Source of the DNA: Nectonema munidae
Taxonomy: Eukaryota > Nematomorpha > Nectonematoida > Nectonematidae
Assembly (NCBI GenBank): GCA_030549495.1
Contig: JAUIRK010001047.1
Location: 124,001 to 188,000 of the forward strand
Length of the DNA: 64,000 nucleotides
Direction of reading: 5' to 3'
Shown here: positions 32,236-45,400 of the stretch, piece after piece
Position numbering within the stretch: the stretch's first letter is position 1
Layout: the number at the start of each line of letters is the position of its first letter
The notes under the pieces: model-generated
What the model was told of the DNA's origin: nothing
Database searches by the model: none
What the model saw: only the letters and a program-made list of their open reading frames with translations
Translations under genes and position numbers: made by a program

Positions 32236-33260
32236 TTATAATCCCACAGTTGTAGAAAAGTGGAATTGCAGTTAGGATTATTAGAAAAGTTTGAAGGAAT
32301 GGCATACGCGTTGGAAGGAACAAAATAGAGTGAACCGAAAATGAGGTGCGAGTTTTAGCTAAATTTTAATATAAATATGTATTCTTAAGTGGAGTGTTGA
32401 TGAATGAAAGAAAAGTGTGTATCTGATTTTATTATAATACAGTCTGAATAATAGGTTAATAAAGGAGCGTGTAGTACAGTGTAGTTTGGAGGAATTGAAG
32501 CTAAAGAAGAATTTTTTATGTAGGGCTCGTTTATGGATATAATATCATATGAAATTAAGCCTAGGATGTTGAGGAGATTGACTAAGATATTTTTAGTGAT
32601 TTAGGTTTATTTCGAGAGTGTTTAACATGATAGAATTTTGTATAATTTTGTTTGATTTTTCATTTAAGGTTGTAGTCAAAAGGGGGACGATTGGGAAGAA
32701 TATTGAGATAAGTCTATAGAAAAAGTTTAATATAGAATATTTTACTGTTTTAATAAAAAACAGACAATGAGAATAAATAACTAGCATCCGTGATACAAAT
32801 ACAGTGAAGAGAATTTGAATACGAAATGTTCTAAAACTCATACATAAATTTAAGTTACCTTGAAATGGCGATGTTACAGATAAAGGTAGTCTTAGAAGAA
32901 AAATTAGTGTAGAAATATTATATGTGAGGTCTATTATTTAAGTTTGAGCGAACATTTACATGATTATAAAAGTAGATATAGCAAATTCTTTTTTTACATG
33001 ATACGTGGTTAATTATATTATAATTTGCGCAAATAATTAAAATTTTTTAGTATCTATTAAATTTTTCATTAAAAAATATTTCATAAAATAATTTAATTAA
33101 ACTTTAATATTGTATTCTGGCTTTTAAAAAATTGGAATGCTTGATACGCTTTCTGAGGAAATCTAAAAATCCATATAATTTATATTATACTTCTATAAAT
33201 ATTTAACATAGCTTACTTAAAAAATACACAAATAATATTTTTTTATAATTTTTATTTTTC
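32236..33260. other. Upstream region of STRAP, no feature defined
   Basis: No promoter or 5' UTR exon could be placed. A pyrimidine-rich acceptor (TTTTTATTTTTCTAG, ending about 33263) just before the STRAP start codon implies a 5' UTR exon somewhere upstream. Confidence 0.4.
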
Positions 33261-33288
33261 TAGTCCAATCTATTCTAATCAGCTGGCA

Positions 33289-33403
33289 ATGTTTTCTCAA
33301 GATCGGGTTCCCGTTAGCTGCACAGGACATACGAGACCTGTACTTAGATTAGAGTTTAGTGGGAAAACACCAGATGGATATTTTATTATCACTGCTTCTA
33401 AAG
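33289..33403 (+). CDS. STRAP: STRAP coding exon 1
   Basis: It encodes residues 1-38 plus one base: start, first WD blade strand with CTGHTRPVLRLEFSG and YFIITASK. The donor is AAAG|GTTTTT. The exon probably begins upstream, at an acceptor near 33263. Confidence 0.95.
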
Positions 33404-36400
33404 GTTTTTCTTATTTTTTTCTAATTCAGTTTGACCTTATATGATGAAGATAGATTTTTCCTAGATCAAATCTTTTTCTATATATGTGTGAAATACCTCT
33501 TGCTTCTCTAATGAATTGAGCCCAAGAAATAGATTGATCTAATTTTGGATTTACCTACTTTTTTTCAAAGTTGAGTCCTACATTTTTATTATAAATCCTA
33601 TAACTCAGACAGGAAAGCTTAAAATTGAATTATTAAGATATGTACTTATTAAATTTGAACAGATACAAACTCAATAGCTAGTTTGTTCAGAAATTATTTT
33701 TCTAACAGCCAACTACCTACCTAGACAAATACTAACGAGAACAGGTTGTTTTGTTTTTTTAACTACAAATGATACTTATGTTTCTAAATGAGTGATTTTC
33801 GAGCTAAAGTGTGGTTTCTTTGACTCAATAAATGGAATACCTTGTTTAGCCAAAGATGAAGATTGTCAAGTAACAATATTTATTTATAATGAGAGTTTAG
33901 TACATCAGAGTCATAATAAATCTCTAAAGTTCCCATGACAACCATGTCATTACTCAATTAGGAATAACAGTTTAGTAAAATAGCCGGTTTACTGAAAATA
34001 TTGTTTAAAATTTACTCTACCTGTCTTTTTATAAGTTGTTCCTAAATTTTTATGCTTTATTCTTTTTAAAAGATTAAATAGATTCCCTTCTCGTCCCACA
34101 CATACTTTAATCATTTTTTATTTATAAATGTATAATTAAAAGAAATTAAATTTTTATTTAAAACATGTAAAATTTCTTTATTTTATACTCTTAAACTTTT
34201 AAGTTTTTTCATGTGTATAATCATAGACTGATTTTTTTTTGTAAAACGACACTGTCAGTAGTATTTTTATAATTTTTTCTGGTGATAAAAAAACTGTTTT
34301 ATCTAGCTGTTCGCTTTGGGTGACATTATTTTCAAGATGGCTAGCGTGAGACTTTCCTCTATCATTTAAGTCATCTTGAGTAGGGAGCCTATGATCAAAG
34401 ATTGCGTCAATATTACCTATTTTCAACGAGTTGGAAGTCATCCTTGCTGACATTATTTTTTCCAAATTATTCAAGTTCATGTGTAAAGATCCGACTAAAT
34501 CAAAAGATTTTTCAATAGTAGTTTTTTTCACTGTGTCCCATGCTCTAGTTATTCAGTCAATTGATTTCAGAAGAGTGACTTGGCAATGAAGTTCTCCAGC
34601 TTAATTTGCATTATTGATCCTAATAAGAAGCGAAGTAATCATTAGTTTTTGATAACGAGCTTTAAATGGTCTGATTATTTCCTTGTTTAGTAGACAGAAA
34701 CTTAAGTGTAATATCGCTCAGTCGAGCATCTTGTGTATGGGATGAAGTGTTGCCAAGGAACATTAGAATATTTCGATGTTAAACTTTCATATCATTGTTT
34801 TCTTTGTGTATCCAGACTGATTAAATTTACCGTCATCCAAGCTTATTATTTTCGGGATAGATGTTAAGTTACCTGTTAACATTTTAAAGCAAAGTTGATT
34901 ACGCTACATGTGAATAACATAATAACTCTTATGCTTACATTACTGATCTTGAACTCAAATGTTTTTTGGTAAAGCCCGAAAGATTAATCGAGTCTCATCA
35001 CAGCTAAATAAGTCATTGGGGGAGTAGTTTTTGATTATATCAGGGAACGGTTTTTAAAGTTGGTAACCATGTCTCTATCCACACAGTTATTTTCACCACA
35101 GACTTTACATGCATTGATATAACAACGAATGCGCCATCTGTCCAACCATGTATTCGATACTTTGAATTCAGTGGCAAACATAAGTTCCTTTTCTTGAATT
35201 ACAGGTCCAGGGATAGGTATATTTTTTTAATGCGCAGTGCTAAACCATTTCAATACAGAGGCGCACATCCTCAAAATTTTGGGAGGGCGCGAATAACTAC
35301 AGGATTTTATCAAATCAAATGACCTTGTTTGTAATTCTGATTGCATCATTACTTTCTAGCTCAGTGGTTCTTAAACTCGAGTCAGCGGTCACCTAAAAGA
35401 TCTTAAAGCAGTTCCATAGGGACCGATAGGGGTCACTGAGTAGATCGTTTTGCGTAACATATTGCACCCATATTGGGTCATTTACGATTTTTACCTATAA
35501 GTCACACTTAAAAGAATAAACAATTAGTTATTCAATTGAGGTAAACTATTTTTACTTTTTTATTGCTTTTCTAGCCTGATTTTATAGATATGCATTTTTT
35601 AATAGCTTAAAAATCAAATATGTCGTCTCATACATGGAATTTGGTTTTACTGCATTAACGTCTGGTGGTGAGGAGGAATCAAGTGTCTTTTGTGTTCTGA
35701 AGTGTTAACATCCACCTTTCTAAACCCCGGCAAGTTAAAAAGATACTTGGAAATGAAACATTCGAGTTTATTAAACAAATATATTGACTATTTTAAACTT
35801 CAAGCTGAACGATTGCACAAATCTCGGTTTCATAACAGGAATGTTTTGCAAAATATTAAGTGTGGTTTGAAAGCCTTCTATAAAATTTCTAAAAAATAAC
35901 TTGTCAAAAGGTACCACAACATAGGAGAACAGTTGATATTATCTTGCTGCAAAAATATCATATTGAATGTGCTAAAAAGTTCTGAACTTGAAAAGTTAAA
36001 GCATATCTTCATGTTAAACGGATGCCGATTGAAGGCTAATAAAAAAGATGTCGTCTGATGACATAATGTTTTAGGTAGTTTTATTGATTCGGAATTCGAT
36101 TTTTAACTTTTTTTCAATTCAGCTTAAATAAAACGATGGATGTTGCAAACTTAGCTCAACCTTGCGCTTATGTACAATATGAATATGACAAGAACCTTGG
36201 AGACAAATTTTTGTTTTGCGTAACTTAGCAGTAGAACAGCAAGAGAAATATTTGATAAGATGGATAATTTTTATAGTCTGAACAGTGAACATGCATTTTA
36301 AGTTTGTACTGACCTGGCTTTATTTGAGATAATTCAAAATTATTGAGGGGGTAACATGCTTTTTCGCCTCCTTGAAATCACGGGAGGGGGGGGGGGGGAG

Positions 36401-39400
36401 TGGCTTGGTCTGGCATTGCTCCTCGGATGTGCGAGCCTACTACATCATTTATATCAAAAAATTAATTTGTATTAAATCTTTGTTTATGTAAATTTTGGTT
36501 CATACTGCTGTAAGTAAATGTTTTTTTGCGAAGTATACTAGTATGCTTTGCGAGTTGTTTTATCAATATTATATTTTTCATCCAGCTGTCTTTCTCATAG
36601 TTTTGGAAAACCATCATTGTCTTTAATTAACTTTATTTCAAGTTATAATTTTTGACGTTCACGATTTTTTGAACTAGACCAGGGGCGTACATCTGGGGGG
36701 GGGGGGGGGAGGCGTCCCCAATGTGTTTTCAGGGGGGGGGGGCTAAAATGACCTTCGTCCTAAGGGGGCACTATCTTCATTTTTCAATTATTGAATTTCT
36801 TTGTCTTTATAGATGGCCTTCCGATGCTTAGACAGGGCGAAACAGGTGATTGGATTGGTACATTTAAAGGCCATACAGGAGCCATATGGGATGTCAGCAT
36901 TAGCAATGATTCGTTATTTGCCGCTACTGCTGGAACTGACTTTTCCGCGTAAATAACTTTTCACTACTAAATTTGTTTCATGAAAATTGCAGATTGGATC
37001 TTAGATTTATATTCCTATTTATCTATCAATTGTTATTTAAACATATAGTAAAGTTTATGTTACAAATAGTTTTATAGATTTTTTATGATTTTTACGCAAT
37101 ATATTTTTCCACTAATTAACTTATTTCAGAAATTTTTTTTGGGTCAACGTATCCTAACTTTGTAGCCCATACTAGTGTTTCTGAAAATATCTTTTCTTGT
37201 TCCGTGAAATTACGGGAAAAATTATTATCTCGGCTTCCCCCAAATCGTTTAATTACAATCCTAGTTTAAATTGAAAGTTTTGATTGTGAGATTTTATGTA
37301 TATACAAAATATTCGTTAAGCTTAATTAATTAATATACTCGGTATACGAAAAAACTGGACCCTTAACACACAAGTGAAGAGGAGGGGCAGAACTTAAAAT
37401 TGAGGTTTTGCACTCATTGAATGTGTTCTCAGTGGCAGAGAGAGGGTAATGAAAATTCGAGAAAGGGCAGAAATTTTTCAGTGGGGAGGGGTCAAGCAGT
37501 CTTCCCTATTTATCAAAGGGCCTCCTGTTACACTTACCATTTATTATTGGTATATTTATATATGTGTATCCTCAGACTTTGTTTATAATATATATTAATT
37601 TACATTTTATTTATAAGAAATTGTTTATTCTTAAAAAACCTATATATAAAAATCGTCAGCTGGTGATCTAGTGGTTTAGAGTTTAAACAGTGATTTCGTA
37701 TTGGATGGTCTCAAGTTCGAGTCCTGCCTTCAAAATCACCAGTCCCATTACGAAAGTTTCACTTTCCTTAGATGCAATACCATCAAATTAAAAAAGCTTA
37801 ATAGAATCCCAGGAACAAAAATGATGAGAATTTCATACTTGATCTTGGGAAAACGTGATCTCAGGAAAGGAGCACTGGTCCATACTCGACATATGTTAAA
37901 AAGGCGATGTACAAAATTGCATTATTTTTTACCATTATTTTATTTTTTTGATGAATGTTGTATTTCTTTTTTAAAGAAAATTTTGGAACGCTAAAACCGG
38001 AAATGAGCTGCATTCATTCAATCACAATCACGTGGTTAAAAGCATTTGTATCAAAGGAAATTCTAACACTACAGCATACATGGCGACCAGTTGTAATGAC
38101 AAAGTCATCCGCCTTTTTGACTTGAATAGATACGACACCGGTATGTTTCCCCACATTTATAAGATTTGGTACAGGTATGTTGATCAAATACACTCACTTA
38201 ACTAACTGATTTATCCTCTCTCTTTTAGTCACTTACTCCTAACTGACTTCTGAAAATGGACGTTTAGTTATAATGATCAAACACATGAAATATTTTGTAT
38301 TCCATCCGGTGAATACATTGATAATAATATGCACTAATATGATTATGGATACATATACTAATTTTTTAATGTAAGATTTCTAAATTTGAAGAAATAATAT
38401 AGATGCGTGTTGAGGAACTTGTTATTTCTCGATGAAAATAGTACTCCATGGTACTTTTTACTATTACCTTTTTGTCAAAGTGTCACTTTTGTCTTGGATA
38501 AAAGTTAGGTGAAGAGTTCTTATTTTTAGACTTGCACAAAAGGCGATATTTATCTATAATTTTCATCAAATTACTTTCACTTATAGCATATACTTACCTA
38601 ACTATCAAATGAAAGAAATTATTAAATTAATTACTTTGGATTAACAAAACCTGTTTGATATTTTGCCAGAATCTCCGATAACACAGTGAACTTCAAATCA
38701 TATCATAGATTCAAATGGTAAAACAAATGAATTTCATGCAAACTATCATAAATTATTATAGATCAAATAAGCGACATCTATGGAACACCATTAAGATAAG
38801 AGGATTCTTGTTTTTTTTCAAAGAGTTAACTGGTATTCCTGAAAAAAGCCAGAAATCCAAAATTAGCATTTCATCATTTATTTGTTGTTCTTTAGATATG
38901 CCGCGTTTTTTGTTTCAATTGTAAATTGCAAGTTAGAATAGATCCCTTTTTTCCTTGGTAGTTCTATCGTTTCTTGCCATAGTCATTTTATAAATTTTAC
39001 ATTTAACTCTTTTTTTCCTATAAAATAATCTCGAAGAAATTCTAGATTTTACTGGGATAAGATGTCATGGCATATTAATTTATTAATTGTGAAATCAGTT
39101 ATAGAAATTCAAAGAAAAAGATGAAAATAGTAAAATAATAATAATTTCTAATATTTTATTAAATCGGAGTAATTTATTTTAAAGAAATACGTGTCTCTAA
39201 GTAAAAATAGGAAATTTTAGAATAGGAATTTTAGTTTTTTCTGAATATATGTAATTTCATTTCAGAAGAAAGCAGTCTATTAGTCTTCAAAATTCTCGCC
39301 GCCTAAGACTTACTAAGCTCAACCCTAGCATGGGTTAGATGAATCCAACATTCGCAAAAAGTAATGACAAGCTACAAACGCGAAACTTATGCAAATATTC

Positions 39401-42400
39401 GGACCTGCACTCGACTGCATTATAACTAGCGTATTTCTTTTGAAAATGGCCTTTTCTCCAATTAAAACGCTTATCAAATAAACGCCCAGGAGTGTCGTAT
39501 TGTTTGCTTCTATTACTTGCGCTATTAACAATAATATTCCCAGATGAAGAAAAAGGCCTCTGAACACACCCATTGTAGTGATCCTATTAAAAGTGATGCT
39601 TATAAAGTTGTAAGTAGGATGAATAATCAAGATGTTGCTTTGAACTGTTCTTCAAATAGAAGCATTCTTGCAAACGCTAGAAGAAGAAAAATGGTGACAA
39701 ATAATATTTATAAGAGTTCTTCAAACATTACTTTTAATATAATGGACAAATAAATGAATATTATATTTTAAAGGATTCTGGTTGTGATGACCCATCAAGA
39801 AATATTGCAATTTGGGCTTTTTCTATTTATTTAAAAATAACTATTGCTGTATGCCCAACCCCTTTAATGTTTTTTCCAACGTTATATCCTACACTGAAAA
39901 ATTGATAATAAAATTAGCCATCAATAATTTTTTTTTTCTACCTAATAAAACACAAAATATACTAATGAATAATGATTTCAATTATACAACCGCTTTTTCA
40001 TTTTGAAATTTCAAGTGTGTACTTATTGATTTTGAAATGGCAAAAATTAGGGCATTTCGTCAAAAATTAACTAACACCAATATTAGTAGTGGGAGTTATT
40101 TTGATTTGTCACAATCTCTTTTAAGAAAGGTGAGAGAAGTTAAAGATTAAAGAAAGATTTTTGAACGAATTCAGAGGTCAACATGTTAATAAAATGTTTA
40201 GCTGCACTGTCCTTCCTACCAATTCAATAATCATAGAGAACCAGCATCATATTTCCCAGAAAAAGAAAGATATTAAAATTTACTTTCTTATTTTGCCATA
40301 AACATACATTCAAAGAGAAAGTATTGGAAATAGACTAAAGTATTCTAAATTTACTTATCTCCCTTAGATCTAACTCCAAAAACTACCAATTATTGCGAAG
40401 GTTATCATATGTTCTTCAACGCTTTTATCCAACTCCGCATCCAACGATATCTAAGTTATTTAATGGTTTGAAAGCGGACATTAACTTAACGAAATTGAAA
40501 GTTAGTCAAACCATAATAGAATATCTTAAAAGTTTGACAAGCAAGTATAGAGATTTGGCTCTGAAACTTAAAAGTTTGGTCCAAAGTTATGATACTTATA
40601 GTAACAAAGAAAATTATTTAAAAACGCTAATTGATCATGTTTTTCATCTTCATTGAAAATAAATTTTTTATATTATTTAAGAAAATTAATTTTTGAGTAT
40701 TTTTTCAAATTTCAATATTCAATTTAGCCTTATTATTTTATTGCTAAACAGACGACAAAGTATGATAAGATGGCAATCTGATATTTTTTTAATTAGACTT
40801 TGTAGTAAAGTAACGCACGATTTTAGTTGATTTTGCGCAAGTGCTACCCTTTTAAATATTGTATTAACCGTTTGACGATCAGAATTTTGAAGACTAATTT
40901 TCTACCTTATTTTTCATTCCAATTTTATACATTTAGAGCAGATGATTTTCATTTCTTGGGACACTCCTGTCCCACTGGTCGTCAAAGGATTTAAATAATA
41001 AGATCAAGGGTCTCTGACACTTTTCATTTTTCTCATTGCATTTTGTAGATCCTCTCCTGTTTACCGGCCACCTTTCAAACTGCAGAGATGTCCACTATAT
41101 CGATGATCAGCACCTCATCATCAGTGCATCCGACGACTCTACTCTTCGGTACATTTCATTTCACTTCTAAAATAAAAGCGGTTCGCTTGTGAATTTCATT
41201 TGTTCTCTCAATTAAAATAATACTATATACCATTTTTTCATTATATAATTACTTTTTGAAGAATTTTTTTGTCTGATCACACATCAACGCTTTTTAAAAA
41301 AAATTTAAGATGTTTTATATTTTGTTTTTATCCCTAGTTCTCTTGGTGTAAGTAATAGCTAAAAAAACATTATTAAAATTTTAACTTAATTACATACATC
41401 TAATTTGTTTATTAAGACATTTTGAATATTGATATTGATATATATTTATTTTCCTTATTCTTTGTACACTTTTTAAACCTGAATTAAATTATATTTTGTA
41501 TTTTAATCGTGAGATGTGTATTAGAAAAAGGGTCTTGGCTCGTAAAAGTTTAGAGCTTTCTTCTATATCATTTCCAACTTTTAGAAATCTATTGTTCGTT
41601 AATTGACAATCCTTCTTTTTTTGTCTGTTGTAGTGGCTTAAGAGATGATTTCTTGTTTGCTCAACTTTTCACCTGTTTCGATTTTGGCATTAGTATTTAT
41701 GTAAGCGGGTGTTGTCATAATTATTTCGTTTGCTATTTCAAGATGTGTCTCAGTAGTTACTGTAATTCATCCAGCATCATGTATCAGGTTGTAGCTGTGT
41801 AAAGCTGAGGTCTTCAATTCGGTCATGTTTAGCAAAGATGTTAACATGTTTCCAACTTTTGATAATCGTAAATTGTTGATCGCAAGTCCCTAATGTTGAT
41901 TTCCATTATTTGTTGATCATCAACGCACCTAAAGAAATGGCACATAACAACTTTTCGATAATGTAGTTCTAAATTACTGATGATGCGAGCATCCATTAGT
42001 TCAATACTTCAATGCGTAACTTTGTGTTGGGTATGGAAAATATGAGCCTAATATTTGTGAGTAGCCCAGCTTGCTTGTGGCTCGTAGCATTATCGCCCAA
42101 CAAACGACTTGTTTTTCTGCAATTCGCATACATCTGTCTTAGTCTTTTAGATGCCTTGTAGTCCAGGCAGATTGAAATGATAATCACAATAAATTTTACG
42201 ATCAAAATTTCTATCTAAGCATCGTGGACGAGCAATCTTTGCGATGACGAGAGATTTAAGTTTATCTCTTCCACTAACGTTTATCGCAACTTTGACGTAT
42301 TTGTTTTTTCTTGACTCGGGAGCGGTTGCAAATTCAGTATTTGACTCCAAACAAAAAAGGAGACCATTTTTGTCCATGTTATAAATTGCTTCTAGATCAA

Positions 42401-45400
42401 AGTTATTCATATCGTCTTTGATTTATTACTAAAATAGATAAACGTTTATCATGTTATCACTTTAGCTTTCATCGTGATTCTTAGTAAAAAACTTGATGTT
42501 ATGACCTTTTTTGAAGGGATCCATCAAAGTGCTAGAGTATTTGAAGTCAACTGCTACATTCAGATCCTTTCTGAATATATAAGCTTTGGTAACAAGGATG
42601 TCATCATTTATGTTGGCACCATGACCTGAAACACAAGCAAACCACATAAACAATGCACTCTCCATTACCTTTCATGTTTAGCACTACGCACACAAAACAC
42701 GCTTGTACTGTCTTTCTTCGCATTTATCCTTTTTGGACAAGATATCAGTGATCTTTGAAATTTCTAGTTGCATAGGCTGCATTGCTTTATATCTGCATAT
42801 TTCACGTTTTTGATTGATAGATAAATTTTTCTGCCACCGTTTAGCTAAAAAGTAAGAAAATTTAAAATTCATAAGTAATTGATTTCGCATTTTGTTTGAT
42901 GTGCCAAACATCTTTTTATAATGGAAATGATTGAAATTCTGAGATATTTGAAAAAAACTTATTAATTGCAAATCTACAATATTGGAAAAAACAAAAAAAT
43001 TATATATATTTTACTTTACTTGAGATTGATAGACAGTTGTGTTCAATTCTTATGAACATTAAAAAAATTAATGGAAAAAACTTTGAACAAACAGTGAAAA
43101 TATACAAAAATCGTAAGAGAATAGTATATTATTATTTGAAAACAAACAACATATTTCAGAACGACTACGTTCCTTTATCAAGTAGTATAAAGAAGTGATG
43201 AAGATCATACTATATAAAAGGTAGTGATAGCTGCATGTCTTTAATTGATAGGTGGTGTTGTTCGTTTTGTTAACAATGGCATATAAGGATGAATGGTGAA
43301 GGTGATGAGTAGTATGTGTGGATTGTGTTGAGCAATGATGCTTTTTATTTACATTTTGGTATTTATATACCAAAATCTTCTTCACTTCGGCCTCTGCTTG
43401 CATGCTCTCTTCATTAATTTTTTATTTCATGTCTGTCTATCTTAGTTTTCTAATTATATTTTTAGTGCGAAAGAAAATATACTATTTTTTACTTTATGTT
43501 CGTCCTTCCACTTTAAGTTCTTTCTCTCTATTTTTACGTTAAGCGCTTCTTATTTTTAGCTTTTTTTCCAAATTTTTTTGTAATGTAAGTTTTTTAAATT
43601 ATTTTTTAATTATATTATTCCGTTTTTTATAATTATGACCATCTTACACTAATTTGAAATTTTTATTAATTTAGTTTACTTTTTGTAAAATATAAAAAAA
43701 ATTGAAATAAAAGTTATAATCAATGAAAATTTTCTCCTAAAAACACGTTTAAAGCAAAAATGGTATAACATGAAGAGAGCAATGAGGACATTTTCAACGT
43801 ATTAGTTTTTTTGCTACTATGCGTCTTCTTTTTGAGAATATAATCTTTCATTTATTTGTGAGTTAATAGCACCTTAGTCATTGAATAAAAGTTTTGCTGA
43901 TGTTAAGGTCAAGATTTTTCAAATTTGCTATAAAACGCCACGATATAAACTGCACGGCCTCTCTTGCAATTCACTTTTGATTTTATTACTTTAAATATAC
44001 TTTTGTGTTGTTTTTAATATTGTTTTCTCACAGTTTTTCTCAGATTGCATTCTGTTTATGATTTTAGCTTCTTCGACACACGTACATGCGAGGAAGTAAA
44101 ATGTGTCGAATTTGATGATATTGCTACCGGTCTAGATTTGACTTTTGACAGAAAAATCCTAACTGTTACACATGGCAATGTTATCACTTTTTTCGACACC
44201 AAAAGGTATTGGTTTTTCAAAATATTTTTACCTAATAAATATTTACCATATATTGATCAGAATTTCTGAACCGAATTTGGAACAGGCGCATCTTTTTTGC
44301 AAAAATATAAGACCTAAAGCTCACATTCTTTTAAATATTTGATAAAGGTGTAAACTTTAGTTGATTTTTGAATTATTCCTAGTGAAGCCAAATGGTACGG
44401 TGTAGTTCACATTTTTTACATAAACGAAAGCTTAGATTACATTGTGTAACACGGTTTTGTTTCTGGCGAGTGTAAGTGTTATTTTCCAAATATTGTACCG
44501 CAAAACAATATTAAATCTTCATTATTTCTTTTAGGGATTGCTTTTGTGTCTGTGTTCGTATAAAAACCTTATGTTATATAATATGAATTTTGCAAAAGTT
44601 CATTTTGTTTTTATAAGTTTGGCCTCGTCTTACACTTATAAAATTAATATCTTAATCATTTAAAAATATTATTACTGATAGAGTATACATTTTTTTAAAA
44701 GCGCGGGGGCGAGGTAACACTTGCCCCCCCCCTCCAAAACCAAATCAGCATATTATATTCAAACTTTCTAAGTTTATGAATTTTTGAAATAAACATTAAA
44801 ATACATTTCAAAGTTCTCATATGGACCCCACGGTACCGTTACCTTTATTATCTTTAAAACAAAATTAATGAAAGAATTTGAAATTACAGTGTTTTTGATC
44901 TATTACGTCGTTTTTGCATTCGATTCATGTTTCAGTAAAGGGAAGAACATTGTTCTGAGACCTGGTTGCATGAGTGGACAACAGCTCAAATTGCAACATC
45001 TGATTGTAGCGGTTTTTATCAAAACATGCTACGCTATTTAAATTTTAAATATCTCATGTAATCGTGAAATTATTTAATGTTAAAAATAAATTTTCTTGAA
45101 CTAATTTAAATTTGTGGCTTTTAATAGTTAAAATAGAAAACCGTGTTAAAGTTTTAGTACAACGGTGTAGTCGTATGCAACAACGCCGTAATAGATTGAA
45201 AAACACATGTAAATACTTTAAAGCCAATTTATATATAGATATATAAATTTAAACCAATGACAACTTTTTTTGAACACGATCCTTTACATAAATATTAAGT
45301 ATTGCAATTTGCTCGTATTTATTTTACTTTATCAAGTCCTTTTATTTACCACCATTAAATTCTTTAACCTATAAGATTTATCTTATATTTTTCTTTTTTT

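Noticed and set aside
35256-36438. Possible element with AGGCGCACATCC / AGGCTCGCACATCC inverted ends around the intron-1 hAT
   Set aside because: The match is short and needs a 2-bp gap; no target duplication was seen. The hAT end at 35362 is better supported.
39325-39630. 101-codon minus-strand frame with a hydrophobic, signal-peptide-like start
   Set aside because: It overlaps the start of the + strand MULE remnant; the hydrophobicity comes from reading a coding region antisense.
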